A DNA stretch of 64,000 nucleotides from Clostridiales bacterium (GCA_019420945.1 JAHZGF010000013.1:85601-149600), one strand, 5' to 3'. Numbered from the stretch's first letter, positions 43,765 through 53,733 are shown. Made by a program: numbers and translations. Notes: generated from the sequence alone by a model not told the origin.

Positions 43765-44372
43765 TCAATGCCCTCCTTCTTCTTTTCCGCCTTGTACTGC
43801 TCCAACTTCACCGCCAGGTTGCGGATGGCCGCCGCCCGGTGGGAGCAGGACTGGCGCTCCTTCATAGTCATCTGAGCCAGGGTCTTCTTCATATGGGTGA
43901 CGAAGAATACCGGGTCATAGCCAAAGCCTCCGGCCCCCATGGGGGCATAGGCAATGGCCCCAAAGAGTTCGCCCCGGGCGGAGACGATGTCCGCGTTGGG
44001 GAACACACAGGTGACCACCGAGACAAACTTGGCCGCCCGGGTCATCTGACCCTTCATATTCTCCAGCAGCAACATATAGCGCTCCTGGTCCGTGAGGCCC
44101 TCCCCGCCGTAACGGGCGGTGTGGATGCCGGGGGCCCCGTCCAGAGCGTCCACGCATAGGCCGGAGTCGTCGGCAATGGCCAGCATACGGGTGGCCCGGG
44201 CCACAGTGGCCGCCTTCAGCAGGGAGTTCTCCTCGAAGGTGCGGCCAATCTCCTCCACCTCAATATCCAGCCCCAGGTCGCTCTCCAGCACCACTTCGAT
44301 GCCCAAGGGCGCCAGCCAGAGCTGCATCTCCTTCAGTTTGCCCGGGTTATGGCTTGCCAGTACCGCTTTCAC
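43755..44372 (-). CDS. rdgB: XTP/dITP diphosphatase (RdgB/HAM1 family)
   Basis: Removes non-canonical purine triphosphates. 205 residues with ASHNPGKLKEMQ, ADDSGLCVDALDGAPGIHTA and the FGYDPVFF segment. The start is a GTG overlapping the rph stop (GTGA), with AGGTG upstream. Confidence 0.95.
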   Translation of the reverse strand: MKAVLASHNPGKLKEMQLWLAPLGIEVVLESDLGLDIEVEEIGRTFEENSLLKAATVARATRMLAIADDSGLCVDALDGAPGIHTARYGGEGLTDQERYMLLLENMKGQMTRAAKFVSVVTCVFPNADIVSARGELFGAIAYAPMGAGGFGYDPVFFVTHMKKTLAQMTMKERQSCSHRAAAIRNLAVKLEQYKAEKKKEGIEWN

Positions 44373-45091
44373 AGCACATCACCTACGATTTCCCGCTGCA
44401 CCGCGTTCAGCTCCCGGATGCCCCGGGCGCACAGCTCCACCAGAGTCTGCTGCTCCTGGAGGGTAAAGGCCCGGCCCTCGCCGGTGCCCTGGATCTCGAT
44501 GAGATTGCCCTCCTCGGTCATGACACAGTTCAGGTCCACCATAGCGCTGGAGTCCTCATAGTACTGCAGATCCAGCATGGGCACATCGTCTACAATGCCG
44601 GCGGAAACGGCGGCCACAGTATGAATGATGGGGTTCTCGGTGAGTTCACCCTCCGCCATCAGCTTCTTGATGGCCAGAGCCAGGGCCACAAAGCCCCCGG
44701 TGATGGAGGCGGTACGGGTGCCGCCGTCCCCCTGAAGCACATCGCAGTCAATGGTGATCTGCCGGGGCCCCAGCTTCTTCATATCCACGGCGGCCCGAAG
44801 GGACCGGCCGATAAGCCGCTGAATCTCGGCACTGCGGCCATTGAGTTTCAGCTTGGAAATATCCCGCCGGGAGCGGGTGCGGTTGGCCCGGGGGAGCATA
44901 TTGTACTCCGCCGTGATCCATCCCTCCCCCTCCGGCACATGAGGGGGCACCCGGTCCTCCACCGAGGCGGTGATGTTCACATGGGTCTTGCCGCATTTGA
45001 TCATCACGCTGCCTTCGGCAAACTCGTTCACATTGGGGATAATCATGACCGGGCGCAGTTCGTCGTTGGCCCGTCCGTCTAATCTAGCCAT
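44369..45091 (-). CDS. rph: Ribonuclease PH
   Basis: Trims tRNA 3' ends phosphorolytically. 240 residues with SVMIKCGKTHVNITASVEDR, a long basic PRANRTRSRRD stretch and LQGDGGTRTASITGGFVAL. The ATG has a GAGG upstream. Followed by rdgB with a 4-base overlap. Confidence 0.96.
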   Translation of the reverse strand: MARLDGRANDELRPVMIIPNVNEFAEGSVMIKCGKTHVNITASVEDRVPPHVPEGEGWITAEYNMLPRANRTRSRRDISKLKLNGRSAEIQRLIGRSLRAAVDMKKLGPRQITIDCDVLQGDGGTRTASITGGFVALALAIKKLMAEGELTENPIIHTVAAVSAGIVDDVPMLDLQYYEDSSAMVDLNCVMTEEGNLIEIQGTGEGRAFTLQEQQTLVELCARGIRELNAVQREIVGDVL

Positions 45092-45182
45092 TTTGTCCTC
45101 TGTATCCTCCCTGTAACATATTTTCAGTATCCACAGACCGCTTTTCCTGCCGAATCTAAAATGCAGTCTGTTATTTCATACA

Positions 45183-46049
45183 TCAGATCAGTGCGTCGGC
45201 AAAGGCCACCGGATCAAAGGGCTTCAGGTCGTCGATGCCCTCACCCACACCGGCGAATTTCACCGGCACGCCCAGTTCCTGGGCGATGGCGATGGCAATG
45301 CCGCCCTTGGCGGTGCCGTCCAGCTTGGTGAGCACGATGCCGGTGATGCCGGCGCTCTCCTTGAACTGCTTGGCCTGGATCAAGCCGTTCTGGCCGGTGG
45401 TGGCATCCAGCACCAGCAGGGTCTCCCGGCTGGCTTCCGGGCACTCCCGGTCGATAACCCGGCTGATCTTGTTCAGCTCGTTCATCAGGTTGGCCTTATT
45501 GTGGAGCCGACCGGCGGTGTCGATGAGCACCACGTCAGCACCCCGGGCCTTGGCGGCGGAGAGAGAGTCAAATACCACAGCGGCGGGGTCCGCCCCCTCT
45601 CCCTGCTTGATGATCTCCACCCCGCAGCGCTGGGCCCAGATGGTGAGCTGCTCGGCGGCGGCAGCCCGGAAGGTGTCCGCCGCAGCGAAGATCACCTTTT
45701 TGCCGGAGCTTTTGAGGTCGTGGCCGATCTTGCCGATGGTGGTGGTTTTGCCTACGCCATTGACACCAATGAAGAGGACCACCGAGGGCCGGGTGCTCAG
45801 GTCCAGGCTCAAGTCCCCCACCATCAGCATTTCGGCCAGAATCTCCTTCATGCAGGCCCGGGCCCCCTCCACATCCTTGATGCGGCGGGCTTTGGTCCGC
45901 TGCCGGAGCTCGTCCACCGCCTTCATGGTGGTGTTCATGCCCATGTCCGCCAGAATCAGAGACTCCTCCAGCTCGTCATAAAAGTCGTCGTCCAGCTTGG
46001 AAAAGCCGCTGAAAATACCAATTTTCTTAATTTTATCGAAAAAACCCAT
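45183..46049 (-). CDS. ftsY: Signal recognition particle receptor FtsY
   Basis: Membrane-associated GTPase docking the SRP. 288 residues, with only a short N-terminal region instead of the long acidic domain of E. coli. The NG domain shows GVNGVGKTTTIGKIGHDL, ADTFRAAAAEQL, DTAGRLHNKANL and TKLDGTAKGG. It follows smc by 37 bases; smc-ftsY is a common Firmicutes pair. Confidence 0.96.
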   Translation of the reverse strand: MGFFDKIKKIGIFSGFSKLDDDFYDELEESLILADMGMNTTMKAVDELRQRTKARRIKDVEGARACMKEILAEMLMVGDLSLDLSTRPSVVLFIGVNGVGKTTTIGKIGHDLKSSGKKVIFAAADTFRAAAAEQLTIWAQRCGVEIIKQGEGADPAAVVFDSLSAAKARGADVVLIDTAGRLHNKANLMNELNKISRVIDRECPEASRETLLVLDATTGQNGLIQAKQFKESAGITGIVLTKLDGTAKGGIAIAIAQELGVPVKFAGVGEGIDDLKPFDPVAFADALI

Positions 46050-46086
46050 TGCGCTGTCCGCTCCTTACCTGTGGGATTTGGATGAA

Positions 46087-49000
46087 TTATTTGATGTGCA
46101 GCTCTTTTTCCACATCGTTGAGGTTGATGGTGAGCATTCGGGACACGCCCTGCTCCTGCATGGTGACGCCGTAGAGTACATCGGCCTCCTCCATGGTGCC
46201 CCGGCGGTGGGTGATAACGATGAACTGGGTGTGATCCGTCATGGAACGCATATATCGGGCAAACCGGGTGACGTTGGCGTCGTCCAGGGCGGCCTCAATC
46301 TCGTCCATCACTACAAAGGGGGTGGGCCGCACTTTCAGAATTGCAAAGTACAGGGCGATGGCCACGAAGGCCTTCTCACCGCCGGAGAGCAGCGAGATGA
46401 TTTTCAGGCTCTTGCCCGGGGGCTGCACCTTGATCTCAATGCCGCAGTTCAGGATGTCCTCCTTGTCCTCCAACTCCAGAGAGGCTTTACCGCCCCGGAA
46501 CAGCTCCTGGAAAGTCTGGGCAAAGGACTGGGAGATCAGCTCAAACTGTTCGGCGAAAATCTCCTTCATCTGCTCGGTGATGGAGGTGATGATGCCCTCC
46601 AGCTCGGTCTTGGCTTTCTCCACGTCGCTGCGCTGGTCGGCCAAATAGGTGTAGCGCTCATTGACCCGCTGGAACTCCTCAATGGCCCCCACGTTCACCG
46701 GCCCCAGACCGTTGATGGACCGTTTGAGCTCGGAGATACGTCGGGTGGCCTTTTGCAGGCTCTCCAGCTCCTGACGCTGCTTCTGGGCCTCGGAGTGAGA
46801 GAGCTCGTAGTTGTCCCAGAGCTTGTCCAGAATCTGCTTCTCCTCCATCTCCGCGGAGGTTTTCTTCTGCTCCAGCCGGGCACATTCCCGCTCCAGCCCC
46901 AGCAGTTCCTCGTTTTTGGCCCGGGCTTCCTTGTCGGCCTGGGTCCGCTCGCCCTCCAGCTTGAGCCGTTCCTCGGTAAGGGAGCGAATCTCCGCCTCCC
47001 GGCCGCTGCGCTCCTGGCGCTTGGCCTGCAGGGCGGTCTCCTTCTCCAGAATAGAGCCCTTCAGTTCTGCATCCCGGGCATCGCAGGCTGCAATCTGCTG
47101 CTCCCGCTGGGCCTGGTCCGTGGCCAGCCCGGTCTGGAGCTGCCGCAGCTCCTCCATGGCCTGCTTCACGGCGCCTTCCTCTGCCTCCAGTCCCGCCAGC
47201 TCCAGATTCAGGGCGGCGATGGACTCGGTGATGCTCTGGCTCTTCTCTCGGATGGCGGCTTCGCCGGCGGACTTGCCCTCCGCTTCGGCCCGGAGGGCGG
47301 CGGCAGCCCCCTCCAGCTCGGTGATCCGGGCTCGGGCGGCCTCAGTGTCCGCCTCGGTCTTCTGGAGCCGCTGGGCCAGGGAGGTACGTTCCTCCCGGCT
47401 GGTCTCCAGGCCCCGGCGCAGGCCGTCCAGCAAAATGTCATACTGGCCTGCCTCGCCCTCCAGTCGGAGAACCACGGCATCCAGATCGTGTTTCTGGTTC
47501 TGGGCCACCTCCAGCTCATAGGCAGCGCTCTGTTCCTCCCGCTGGGCCTCGGCGGCATCCCGTTTGGCCTGAGAAAGCTGGGACTGGATCCCGCCGATCT
47601 GGCCCTGGAGCCGCTCCAGCTCGTTGCCCCGGCTCAGAATGCCGGCGCTGCGGCTGACGCTGCCGCCGGTCATGGAGCCGCCGGCATTCAGCACCTGTCC
47701 GTCCAGCGTGACGATGCGGTAGCGGTGGCGGTAGGCCCGGGCAATGGCGATGGCGCTGTCCATATCCTCGGCGATGATGACCCGGCCCAGCAGATTTGCA
47801 AATACATTCTTGTACTGGGCGTCATAGCGGATCAGCTCCGAGGCAATGCCCACAAAGCCCCGCTGGCGCTCCAGGCCGTTCTCCTGAATGGAGTTGGGCC
47901 GAATGGCGTCCATGGGCAGGAAGGTGCAGCGGCCGGAGTCCCGGCGCTTCAGGTAGCCGATGGCGGCCTTGCCGTCCTCCTCCCGCTCCACCACGATGTT
48001 CTGCATGGCGCCCCCCAGGGCGATTTCAATGGCCACGGTGTACTGGTCGGGCACCTTCAGCAGTCCCGCCACCGGTCCACGAATACCGGAGAGCTGGCCC
48101 CGGTCATGGGCCTGCATCACCGCCTTGACCGCTTTGGAATAGCCCTCGTAGAGTTTCTCCATCTCCGAGAGCATATGAATCCGGCTGGTCAGGGCGTTTT
48201 CTTCCATGGTGAGCTTGACCACCAGATCATTGGCGGCGTTCAGCTTCTTCTGCCGGGACTGGCGGCGCAGTTCGTAGCCGCTGATGACGTTGGCCACCTC
48301 GTCCCGCTCTTCCCGGGCCTTAGCCAGCTCCTGGCCCTTGGCCTGGGCATCCTTCTGGGCCTGGGCAAGCCGCTGCTCATTTTCCTGAATGGAGGCGCTC
48401 AGGGCCGAGTCCCGGTCCAGCAGTTCCTGCTGGGCGGCAGCCAAAGCGGAGAGCAGCGATCTGGCATCCCCGGCGGAGGCGTTTTGCAGTTCCTCCCGGC
48501 GGCGCAGCTCCTCCAGCTCCCCGGCCACCTGGCCGGCGGACTGGCGGGCCTGCTCTGCTTTTCGCTCCTGCTCCGCCAACTGGGCAGACAAGTCCGCCCG
48601 ACGGCGGGTAATCTCCTCCAGCCGCTGTTCCCGGTCGGCGATCTGGGTGGCCACGGACTGAGCCCGGTCTCCCTGCTGGTCCATCTCCCGGTTGAGCCGG
48701 TCCACGTTCTCCAGGTTGTTGCGGACCTCAGTTTTCAAAACGGCAATGGAGGCCTCCAATTCGCCGGCCACTTCATCCAGGGCCGACAGCTGGGCGCGAA
48801 TCTCTTCCACTGCCCGCTCCCGCTGCTGCATCTCGGCCCCCAGAGCCTCGGAGCGCTCATAGAGGGCCTGCTGGGCCTGGGCAGCCTGGTCCCGGTCCCG
48901 GACGGCGGTTTCATAGTCCACCACCAGCTTGCGGCTGCTCTCCCGCAACCGGTCCAGCTGTTCCATCCAAACCGAGATCTCCAGTCCCCGGAGTTCATCC

Positions 49001-49656
49001 CGGTAGACCAGATATTTTTTTGCCTTCTCCGACTGGACCCGCAGGGGCTCCACCTGAAGCTCCAGCTCCTCAATCTTGTCAGAAATCCGCAGCAGGTTGT
49101 CGGCGGTGTGGCCCAGCTTGCGCTCGGCCTCCTCCTTGCGGTGGCGGTAACGGGAGATTCCCGCCGCCTCCTCAAAGATCTCCCGCCGGTCGGCGCTTTT
49201 CACGGAAAGAATTGCGTCTACCTTGCCCTGACCGATGATGGAATAGCCCTCCCGGCCCAGGCCGGTGTCCATAAAGAGCTCATTCACATCCCGGAGCCGG
49301 CAGGAGGCTTTATTGATGAAATACTCACTCTCCCCGGAGCGGTAGTAGCGCCGGGTCACCATGACCTCCGCTTCCGGTCGATCAAAGATGTGCTGGGAAT
49401 TATCCAGGATCAGCGAGACCTCGGCATAGCCCATCTGCTTGCGCTTCAGAGTGCCGCCGAAGATCACGTCCTCCATCTTGCCGCCCCGGAGCGCCCGGGA
49501 GGACTGCTCCCCCATCACCCACAGGATGGCGTCGGAGATATTCGATTTTCCGCTGCCGTTGGGGCCCACGATGGCGGTGATATCCTCGCCGAAGGTGAGA
49601 ACGGTCTTATCCGGGAAGGACTTAAATCCCTGGATTTCTAAGGCTTTTAAATACAA
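46087..49656 (-). CDS. smc: Chromosome segregation protein SMC
   Basis: Condensin ATPase organising the chromosome. 1189 residues: Walker A IVGPNGSGKSNISDAI near the N-terminus, two long coiled-coil arms around a hinge (about 500-680), the signature LLSGGEKAFVAIALY and Walker B FVVMDEIEAALDD at the C-terminus. The start is taken as the TTG at 49656, giving MYLKALEIQGFKSF as in other SMCs, with GAGGTG 5 bases upstream; a GTG at 49665 is the alternative. First gene of the run to leuS. Confidence 0.96.
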   Translation of the reverse strand: MYLKALEIQGFKSFPDKTVLTFGEDITAIVGPNGSGKSNISDAILWVMGEQSSRALRGGKMEDVIFGGTLKRKQMGYAEVSLILDNSQHIFDRPEAEVMVTRRYYRSGESEYFINKASCRLRDVNELFMDTGLGREGYSIIGQGKVDAILSVKSADRREIFEEAAGISRYRHRKEEAERKLGHTADNLLRISDKIEELELQVEPLRVQSEKAKKYLVYRDELRGLEISVWMEQLDRLRESSRKLVVDYETAVRDRDQAAQAQQALYERSEALGAEMQQRERAVEEIRAQLSALDEVAGELEASIAVLKTEVRNNLENVDRLNREMDQQGDRAQSVATQIADREQRLEEITRRRADLSAQLAEQERKAEQARQSAGQVAGELEELRRREELQNASAGDARSLLSALAAAQQELLDRDSALSASIQENEQRLAQAQKDAQAKGQELAKAREERDEVANVISGYELRRQSRQKKLNAANDLVVKLTMEENALTSRIHMLSEMEKLYEGYSKAVKAVMQAHDRGQLSGIRGPVAGLLKVPDQYTVAIEIALGGAMQNIVVEREEDGKAAIGYLKRRDSGRCTFLPMDAIRPNSIQENGLERQRGFVGIASELIRYDAQYKNVFANLLGRVIIAEDMDSAIAIARAYRHRYRIVTLDGQVLNAGGSMTGGSVSRSAGILSRGNELERLQGQIGGIQSQLSQAKRDAAEAQREEQSAAYELEVAQNQKHDLDAVVLRLEGEAGQYDILLDGLRRGLETSREERTSLAQRLQKTEADTEAARARITELEGAAAALRAEAEGKSAGEAAIREKSQSITESIAALNLELAGLEAEEGAVKQAMEELRQLQTGLATDQAQREQQIAACDARDAELKGSILEKETALQAKRQERSGREAEIRSLTEERLKLEGERTQADKEARAKNEELLGLERECARLEQKKTSAEMEEKQILDKLWDNYELSHSEAQKQRQELESLQKATRRISELKRSINGLGPVNVGAIEEFQRVNERYTYLADQRSDVEKAKTELEGIITSITEQMKEIFAEQFELISQSFAQTFQELFRGGKASLELEDKEDILNCGIEIKVQPPGKSLKIISLLSGGEKAFVAIALYFAILKVRPTPFVVMDEIEAALDDANVTRFARYMRSMTDHTQFIVITHRRGTMEEADVLYGVTMQEQGVSRMLTINLNDVEKELHIK

Positions 49657-49707
49657 AGGATGCACCTCATATCAAGAGAAATGCGTATGTACGCAGATTA
49701 ACAATTT

Positions 49708-49736
49708 ATTATAGCAAGTCAACCTGGGAATTGCAA
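49708..49736 (-). promoter_or_regulatory. Promoter of the smc operon
   Basis: Minus strand TTGCAA (49731-49736), 17-base spacer, TATAAT (49708-49713), about 45 bases upstream of the smc start. Confidence 0.75.
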
Positions 49737-49869
49737 GGAATGAGGCGGTATAAAAGCAAAATTATCCTGGGAATAAATGTACCGCCGCGTCCTTGCCAGA
49801 CCATGGCACAGGTTGCTTTGTCATTTTGGAGAAAATGTATCTCTATGACAGAATGAAATCCATATTTGA

Positions 49870-49898
49870 TTGACAATTTTCTGTCGTACTGATACGAT
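49870..49898 (+). promoter_or_regulatory. Promoter of the secreted unknown protein
   Basis: TTGACA (49870-49875), 17-base spacer, TACGAT (49893-49898), leaving a leader of about 125 bases. Confidence 0.6.
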
Positions 49899-50030
49899 AA
49901 AAGCCAGAAAATAGTTCGATTTTTACCCCAAGTAAAGTATGATTACAGAGTTTCTGATCTTTACCTTGACTCAAATCCCTTGGAATAACCTATCCCGTTC
50001 CCTCTGATCTTCCAGAGGAAGGAGATCACT

Positions 50031-50642
50031 ATGAAAAGACGGACCAAATCGCTTCTTTGCTTTATTCTGGCCGCTGCGCTGTCCCTCTGCAGCACCATCC
50101 CGGGTCTGCTGCTCAACTCTGCCTCCGCTCAGGTTCCCCTGGATAAGGGCCCCACTCCCACTTGGGACGCAACCCCTCTGGAGGAAGCTCAGGTAGTAGA
50201 TCGACTGAACCTCCAACTATATCTCCCCCAGCAGGAGGCCTCCGCTGTCTATGACCAGATCGCCTCAGAAGGCGGTACTGTAGTGGAAGCTAGTACCCAT
50301 TATCAGGCTGGCTGCGGCTATACTGTGACTGTGTCCTGTCTGGCGGCTATTCTCCCCCAGAACGACGGAAAATGGCGGGTTGCGATCCTGGACCTCTGGA
50401 CAAAGGCCAGTGGAATCGGAGATTACACCTGGGACGAATTCTATGTCTATGCCGACATTTCGGAGCAGAACCCCCAAACCATCCGGCTGATGGCCCGGGG
50501 CTCCCTGACGGTAGAGACCACCGTTAACAATCCCGCAGACTGGGAGACCTCCGGTTTTACCGCCTCTGTTCCCAACGGAAACACCATCTGCTACAACAAA
50601 GTGTTTTCTGTAGATGAAACCACTGCACTGCCCATGACCTAA
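50031..50642 (+). CDS. Secreted protein of unknown function (203 aa)
   Basis: The N-terminus is a classical signal peptide: KRRTK, a hydrophobic stretch (about residues 8-28) and a likely cleavage after NSASA near residue 33. The mature part has alternating beta-like segments (YTVTVSCLAAIL, FYVYADIS, IRLMARGSLTVETTV) and two Cys in the first half. No membrane anchor or sorting motif is seen. I do not recognise the family. It has its own promoter, a strong AAGGAG site and a terminator, so it is a single-gene unit. Confidence 0.8.
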   Translation: MKRRTKSLLCFILAAALSLCSTIPGLLLNSASAQVPLDKGPTPTWDATPLEEAQVVDRLNLQLYLPQQEASAVYDQIASEGGTVVEASTHYQAGCGYTVTVSCLAAILPQNDGKWRVAILDLWTKASGIGDYTWDEFYVYADISEQNPQTIRLMARGSLTVETTVNNPADWETSGFTASVPNGNTICYNKVFSVDETTALPMT

Positions 50643-50682
50643 AATAATTCTGTATTTTTCTGCAGGCGTTCAAAAGCAGCAA

Positions 50683-50724
50683 ACGGCGCCAGTTCTGATT
50701 CCAGAACTGGCGCCGTAATTTTCT
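50683..50724. terminator. Bidirectional terminator between convergent genes
   Basis: A perfect 15-bp stem (50683-50697 with 50702-50716, 4-base loop) with T-rich sequence on both sides. Confidence 0.85.
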
Positions 50725-50726
50725 GA

Positions 50727-52328
50727 TCAAACGAAATCCTCGAGATTGCCTCTAGCGATGGCCTCCGCAACCCGGATGCCGTCCACCGCCGCCGAGACGA
50801 TGCCCCCGGCGTAGCCGCAGCCCTCACCGCAGGGGTACACGCCCCCCAGAGCAGACTGGAGCCGGTCATCCCGCAGCACCCGCACCGGAGAGGAGGAACG
50901 GGTTTCCACTCCGGTGAGCACTACATCCTCCCCGGCAAAGCCATGCACCTTTCGGTCAAAGATGGGCAAGGCTTCCCGAAGGGTTTGGGTGACATAATCC
51001 GGCAGGCAAAGTCCCACATCTGTCCAGGCCACTCCAGGGGTGTAAGTGGGCGTAATGTCGCCGGCTCCCTGGGAGGGCCTGTTCTGTAGGAAATCCCCCA
51101 CCAGTTGTGCCGGGGCCACAAAGCCCCCGCCCCCCCGCTGATAGGCCAGCCGCTCCCAATGGGTCTGGAAGCGGACCCCGGCCAGGGGATCGTCGCCCCC
51201 GAAATCCCCGGGACCCACACCCACCAGGAAGCCGCCGTTGATATTTTTTCCATCCCGGGAGCGGTAGCTCATGCCGTTGGTGACCAGGGCCCCAGGCTCT
51301 GAGGCGGCGGCCACCACCTCCCCGCCGGGGCAGACACAGAAGGTGAAGGCACTGCGGCCGGACGGCAGATGGCAGGACAGCTTATAGTCGCTGGGGGGCA
51401 GCTTGTCCCAGGCCGGGCCGAACTGAGCTTGGCTGATGGCCTGCTGACTGTGCTCAATCCGCACACCGATGGCAAAAGGTTTCTGCTCCATGGGCAGCCC
51501 GGAACGGCGAAAGGACTCATAATTCTCCAGGTCTGAGTGGCCCACCGCCAGCACCACCGTGTCCGCTTCCAAGTGGTAATCCTCCCCTTTGTCCTGATCT
51601 CGAACCGTCAGGCCGGTGAGATGGTCCCCGGTCTGGTGCAGAGACAGCAGCCGATGGCCGTAGCGCAGCTCACAGCCCAACGTCAACAGCTCTTTCCGGA
51701 GATTGGCCACCACCTGCCGCAATTGATCGGTGCCGATATGGGGCTTAAAGGAATATAGAATATCCTCCGGGGCCCCAGCCTGGGCAAAGGTCTCAAAGAC
51801 GGCAGTGACCCGGGGATCATTGATGCCGGTGGTCAGCTTGCCGTCGGAAAAAGTGCCGGCGCCCCCCTCTCCAAACTGAACGTTGGAGTCCGGGTTCAGT
51901 TGTCCGGTGGTCCAGAAGGTTTCTACATCTTTGACCCGCTGTTCCACCGGCTTGCCCCGCTCCAGCACAATGCAGGGGACGCCCGCCCGGGCCAGAAACA
52001 GGGCGCAAAACAGGCCCGCCGGGCCCATGCCCACCACTACCGGCTTGGTGCCGCCCCGGCGGCCCACCGGGGGAAAATGGTATTCCCGCCGGATCACCGG
52101 CTTCACCTGCCGCAGATTACGGCGCAGGATGGCCGACTCCCGGGGCACCTGGGTCTGTACCGTACAAACCAGATGGATCTGGTCCTTTTTCCGGGCGTCC
52201 ACCGACTGCTTGACCATTCGAAGCTCCCCCAGCTCGGAGGCCGGAAGGGAGAGCAGCTTGGCGATCTTGCGGCGCAGGGCGTCCTCGTCCCCCTCCACCG
52301 GTATATGCAGGTCGCTGATTTGGATCAT
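50727..52328 (-). CDS. FAD-dependent oxidoreductase (COG2509-like)
   Basis: A 533-residue flavoprotein of unknown substrate. An N-terminal domain (about 1-85) precedes the dinucleotide motif VVGMGPAGLFCALFLARAG and VLERGKPVEQRVKDVETFW; FGEGGAGTFSDGKLTTGI follows, and the C-terminal FAD segment is YPCGEGCGYAGGIVSAAVDG. The ATG at 52328 has GAGGAAAG upstream; the frame to 52373 is not used. Not in an operon. Confidence 0.9.
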   Translation of the reverse strand: MIQISDLHIPVEGDEDALRRKIAKLLSLPASELGELRMVKQSVDARKKDQIHLVCTVQTQVPRESAILRRNLRQVKPVIRREYHFPPVGRRGGTKPVVVGMGPAGLFCALFLARAGVPCIVLERGKPVEQRVKDVETFWTTGQLNPDSNVQFGEGGAGTFSDGKLTTGINDPRVTAVFETFAQAGAPEDILYSFKPHIGTDQLRQVVANLRKELLTLGCELRYGHRLLSLHQTGDHLTGLTVRDQDKGEDYHLEADTVVLAVGHSDLENYESFRRSGLPMEQKPFAIGVRIEHSQQAISQAQFGPAWDKLPPSDYKLSCHLPSGRSAFTFCVCPGGEVVAAASEPGALVTNGMSYRSRDGKNINGGFLVGVGPGDFGGDDPLAGVRFQTHWERLAYQRGGGGFVAPAQLVGDFLQNRPSQGAGDITPTYTPGVAWTDVGLCLPDYVTQTLREALPIFDRKVHGFAGEDVVLTGVETRSSSPVRVLRDDRLQSALGGVYPCGEGCGYAGGIVSAAVDGIRVAEAIARGNLEDFV

Positions 52329-52435
52329 ATCTTTCCTCTTTTCTGGCCGCCCTTTGACCCAGGGCAGCCCCAACCATAGTCATCAAATCGTTTTATTTTA
52401 CCACGGCAGCGCATACTTTGAAAGCGGTGATGCAA

Positions 52436-53095
52436 ATGAATGCTTATTTTTTCTTCTCCCGGCGCCGCAAGCTGCGAGTATGGCAGGAGGAAGTGCTGGG
52501 CATGCCCCTGCTGCGGGTGGAACTGCCTGCCCGTCTGACAGATCGGGTTTGCCGCCGGGCAGAATATTTTCTGGCCCGATGCGGCGTCCACCAGCTGCTC
52601 AACCAGCCGCCGGACTGGCCCGACAACGCACTGCCCGACTTGATTCCCACCCGGGGGTTATGGACCCAGAAGGCTCCTGAGGCCGCTCTGTTTCTGTTGC
52701 GCCATCAGGGTGTAAATCCGTCCCAGGCCACCGTGGAGTTCTGCGGCCAGCATTTTGTGCCTCAGGCGGAGCGGGCAATCCTGGCTTTGGTACCTCAGGT
52801 CCGGGCCATCTCCCTGTCTCTGCCGGTACCGGAACAATTTGTATGGCGCCTGCAGCGGGAATACGGCATCTCACCCAGTTCCTCCCCCGGAGATCTCTCC
52901 CTGTGCTACACCCCCACCCGTCGGCCCAGAATGCTGCCTCTCTGGCAGCAGCGTCCCCAGGTGGAAGGGGCCAGTCTTTTCTGCCCCATCCCCGATTCCC
53001 CCGAGGGCTGTCCTACCCTTCCGCTGCTGGCGGCCCTGGAGGAACAGGGCCGGCTTCCTCTGGAAGAAATCCAAATCTGCTCGGATTTTTCTTGA
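52436..53095 (+). CDS. Unknown protein (about 219 aa) upstream of greA
   Basis: No family recognised. A basic N-terminus (SRRRKLRVW) is followed by alternating hydrophobic and charged segments and no membrane helix. The start is uncertain: ATG codons at 52430 and 52436 and a TTG at 52418 are in frame, and GGTGA fits 52436 best. It is divergent from the oxidoreductase. The greA promoter overlaps its stop codon, so the two genes are separately transcribed. Confidence 0.7.
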   Translation: MNAYFFFSRRRKLRVWQEEVLGMPLLRVELPARLTDRVCRRAEYFLARCGVHQLLNQPPDWPDNALPDLIPTRGLWTQKAPEAALFLLRHQGVNPSQATVEFCGQHFVPQAERAILALVPQVRAISLSLPVPEQFVWRLQREYGISPSSSPGDLSLCYTPTRRPRMLPLWQQRPQVEGASLFCPIPDSPEGCPTLPLLAALEEQGRLPLEEIQICSDFS

Positions 53096-53120
53096 CATAC
53101 CTTTATATGTAACTTATAAT
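53092..53120 (+). promoter_or_regulatory. Consensus promoter of greA-lysS
   Basis: TTGACA (53092-53097), 17-base spacer, TATAAT (53115-53120). It overlaps the stop codon of the preceding gene and leaves a leader of about 105 bases. Confidence 0.85.
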
Positions 53121-53232
53121 GCTTTAGATAATGTAGCAGTATGTGCTTTTTCCGTTTTTTATGAATCTTCGCTCCACTTTTTCGCGGAAAAAGACGTGAT
53201 TACCAGTATTTTTGGAAGGTTGTGTTTCTTTT

Positions 53233-53703
53233 ATGGCAAAAGTGTACAAACTGACCGCCGCCCGGCTCAAAGAGCTGCAGGACGAAATGGTATGGATGAA
53301 GACCGTCCGGGAAAAGGAAGTGGCTGAACTTATTAAAGAGGCCCGCTCCTTCGGCGATCTGTCTGAGAACAGCGAGTATGATGAGGCGAAAAACGAGCAG
53401 GGCAAGCTCTATTCCCGCATGGCCGAAGTGGAGGACATCCTGGCCAACTATGAGCTCATTGACGAGAGCGAGTTCGACGCCGCCACCATTCACCCCGGCT
53501 GCGTGGTGAAGGTCCACTCCGTGGAAATGAACATGGATCTGGAGTACAAGATCGTGGGCTCCCAGGAGGCCGACCCCATGCACGGCCGTATTTCCGAGGA
53601 GTCTCCCTTTGGCCGGGCTCTGATGGGCAAGCGGCTGGGTGACGAAGTGGTGGTGGACGCCCCCGCCGGTCAGACCCATTACACCATCGTTAGCATTTCC
53701 TGA
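53233..53703 (+). CDS. greA: Transcription elongation factor GreA
   Basis: Rescues backtracked RNA polymerase. 156 residues: an N-terminal coiled coil with ARSFGDLSENSEYDEAKNEQ and a C-terminal FKBP-like domain with GKRLGDEVVVDAPAG. The ATG at 53233 gives the usual AKVYKLT start, although GGAAGG is 13 bases away. It is followed after 30 bases by lysS. Confidence 0.95.
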   Translation: MAKVYKLTAARLKELQDEMVWMKTVREKEVAELIKEARSFGDLSENSEYDEAKNEQGKLYSRMAEVEDILANYELIDESEFDAATIHPGCVVKVHSVEMNMDLEYKIVGSQEADPMHGRISEESPFGRALMGKRLGDEVVVDAPAGQTHYTIVSIS

Positions 53704-53733
53704 TCAGATATAGAGAAAGAAGGATTTCAATTC

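Larger units (their letters stand above)
49657..50030. other. Divergent intergenic region between smc and a secreted-protein gene
   Basis: 374 bases without a gene. It contains the smc promoter (49708-49736), the plus-strand promoter (49870-49898) and the AGAGGAAGGAGATC ribosome binding site of the next gene. In 49737-49869 I see nothing recognisable. Confidence 0.7.

Noticed and set aside
45997..49641. 1214-residue open frame antisense to smc
   Set aside because: SMC on the other strand has every family motif; the antisense frame is a by-product of high GC codon use and has no recognisable domain.
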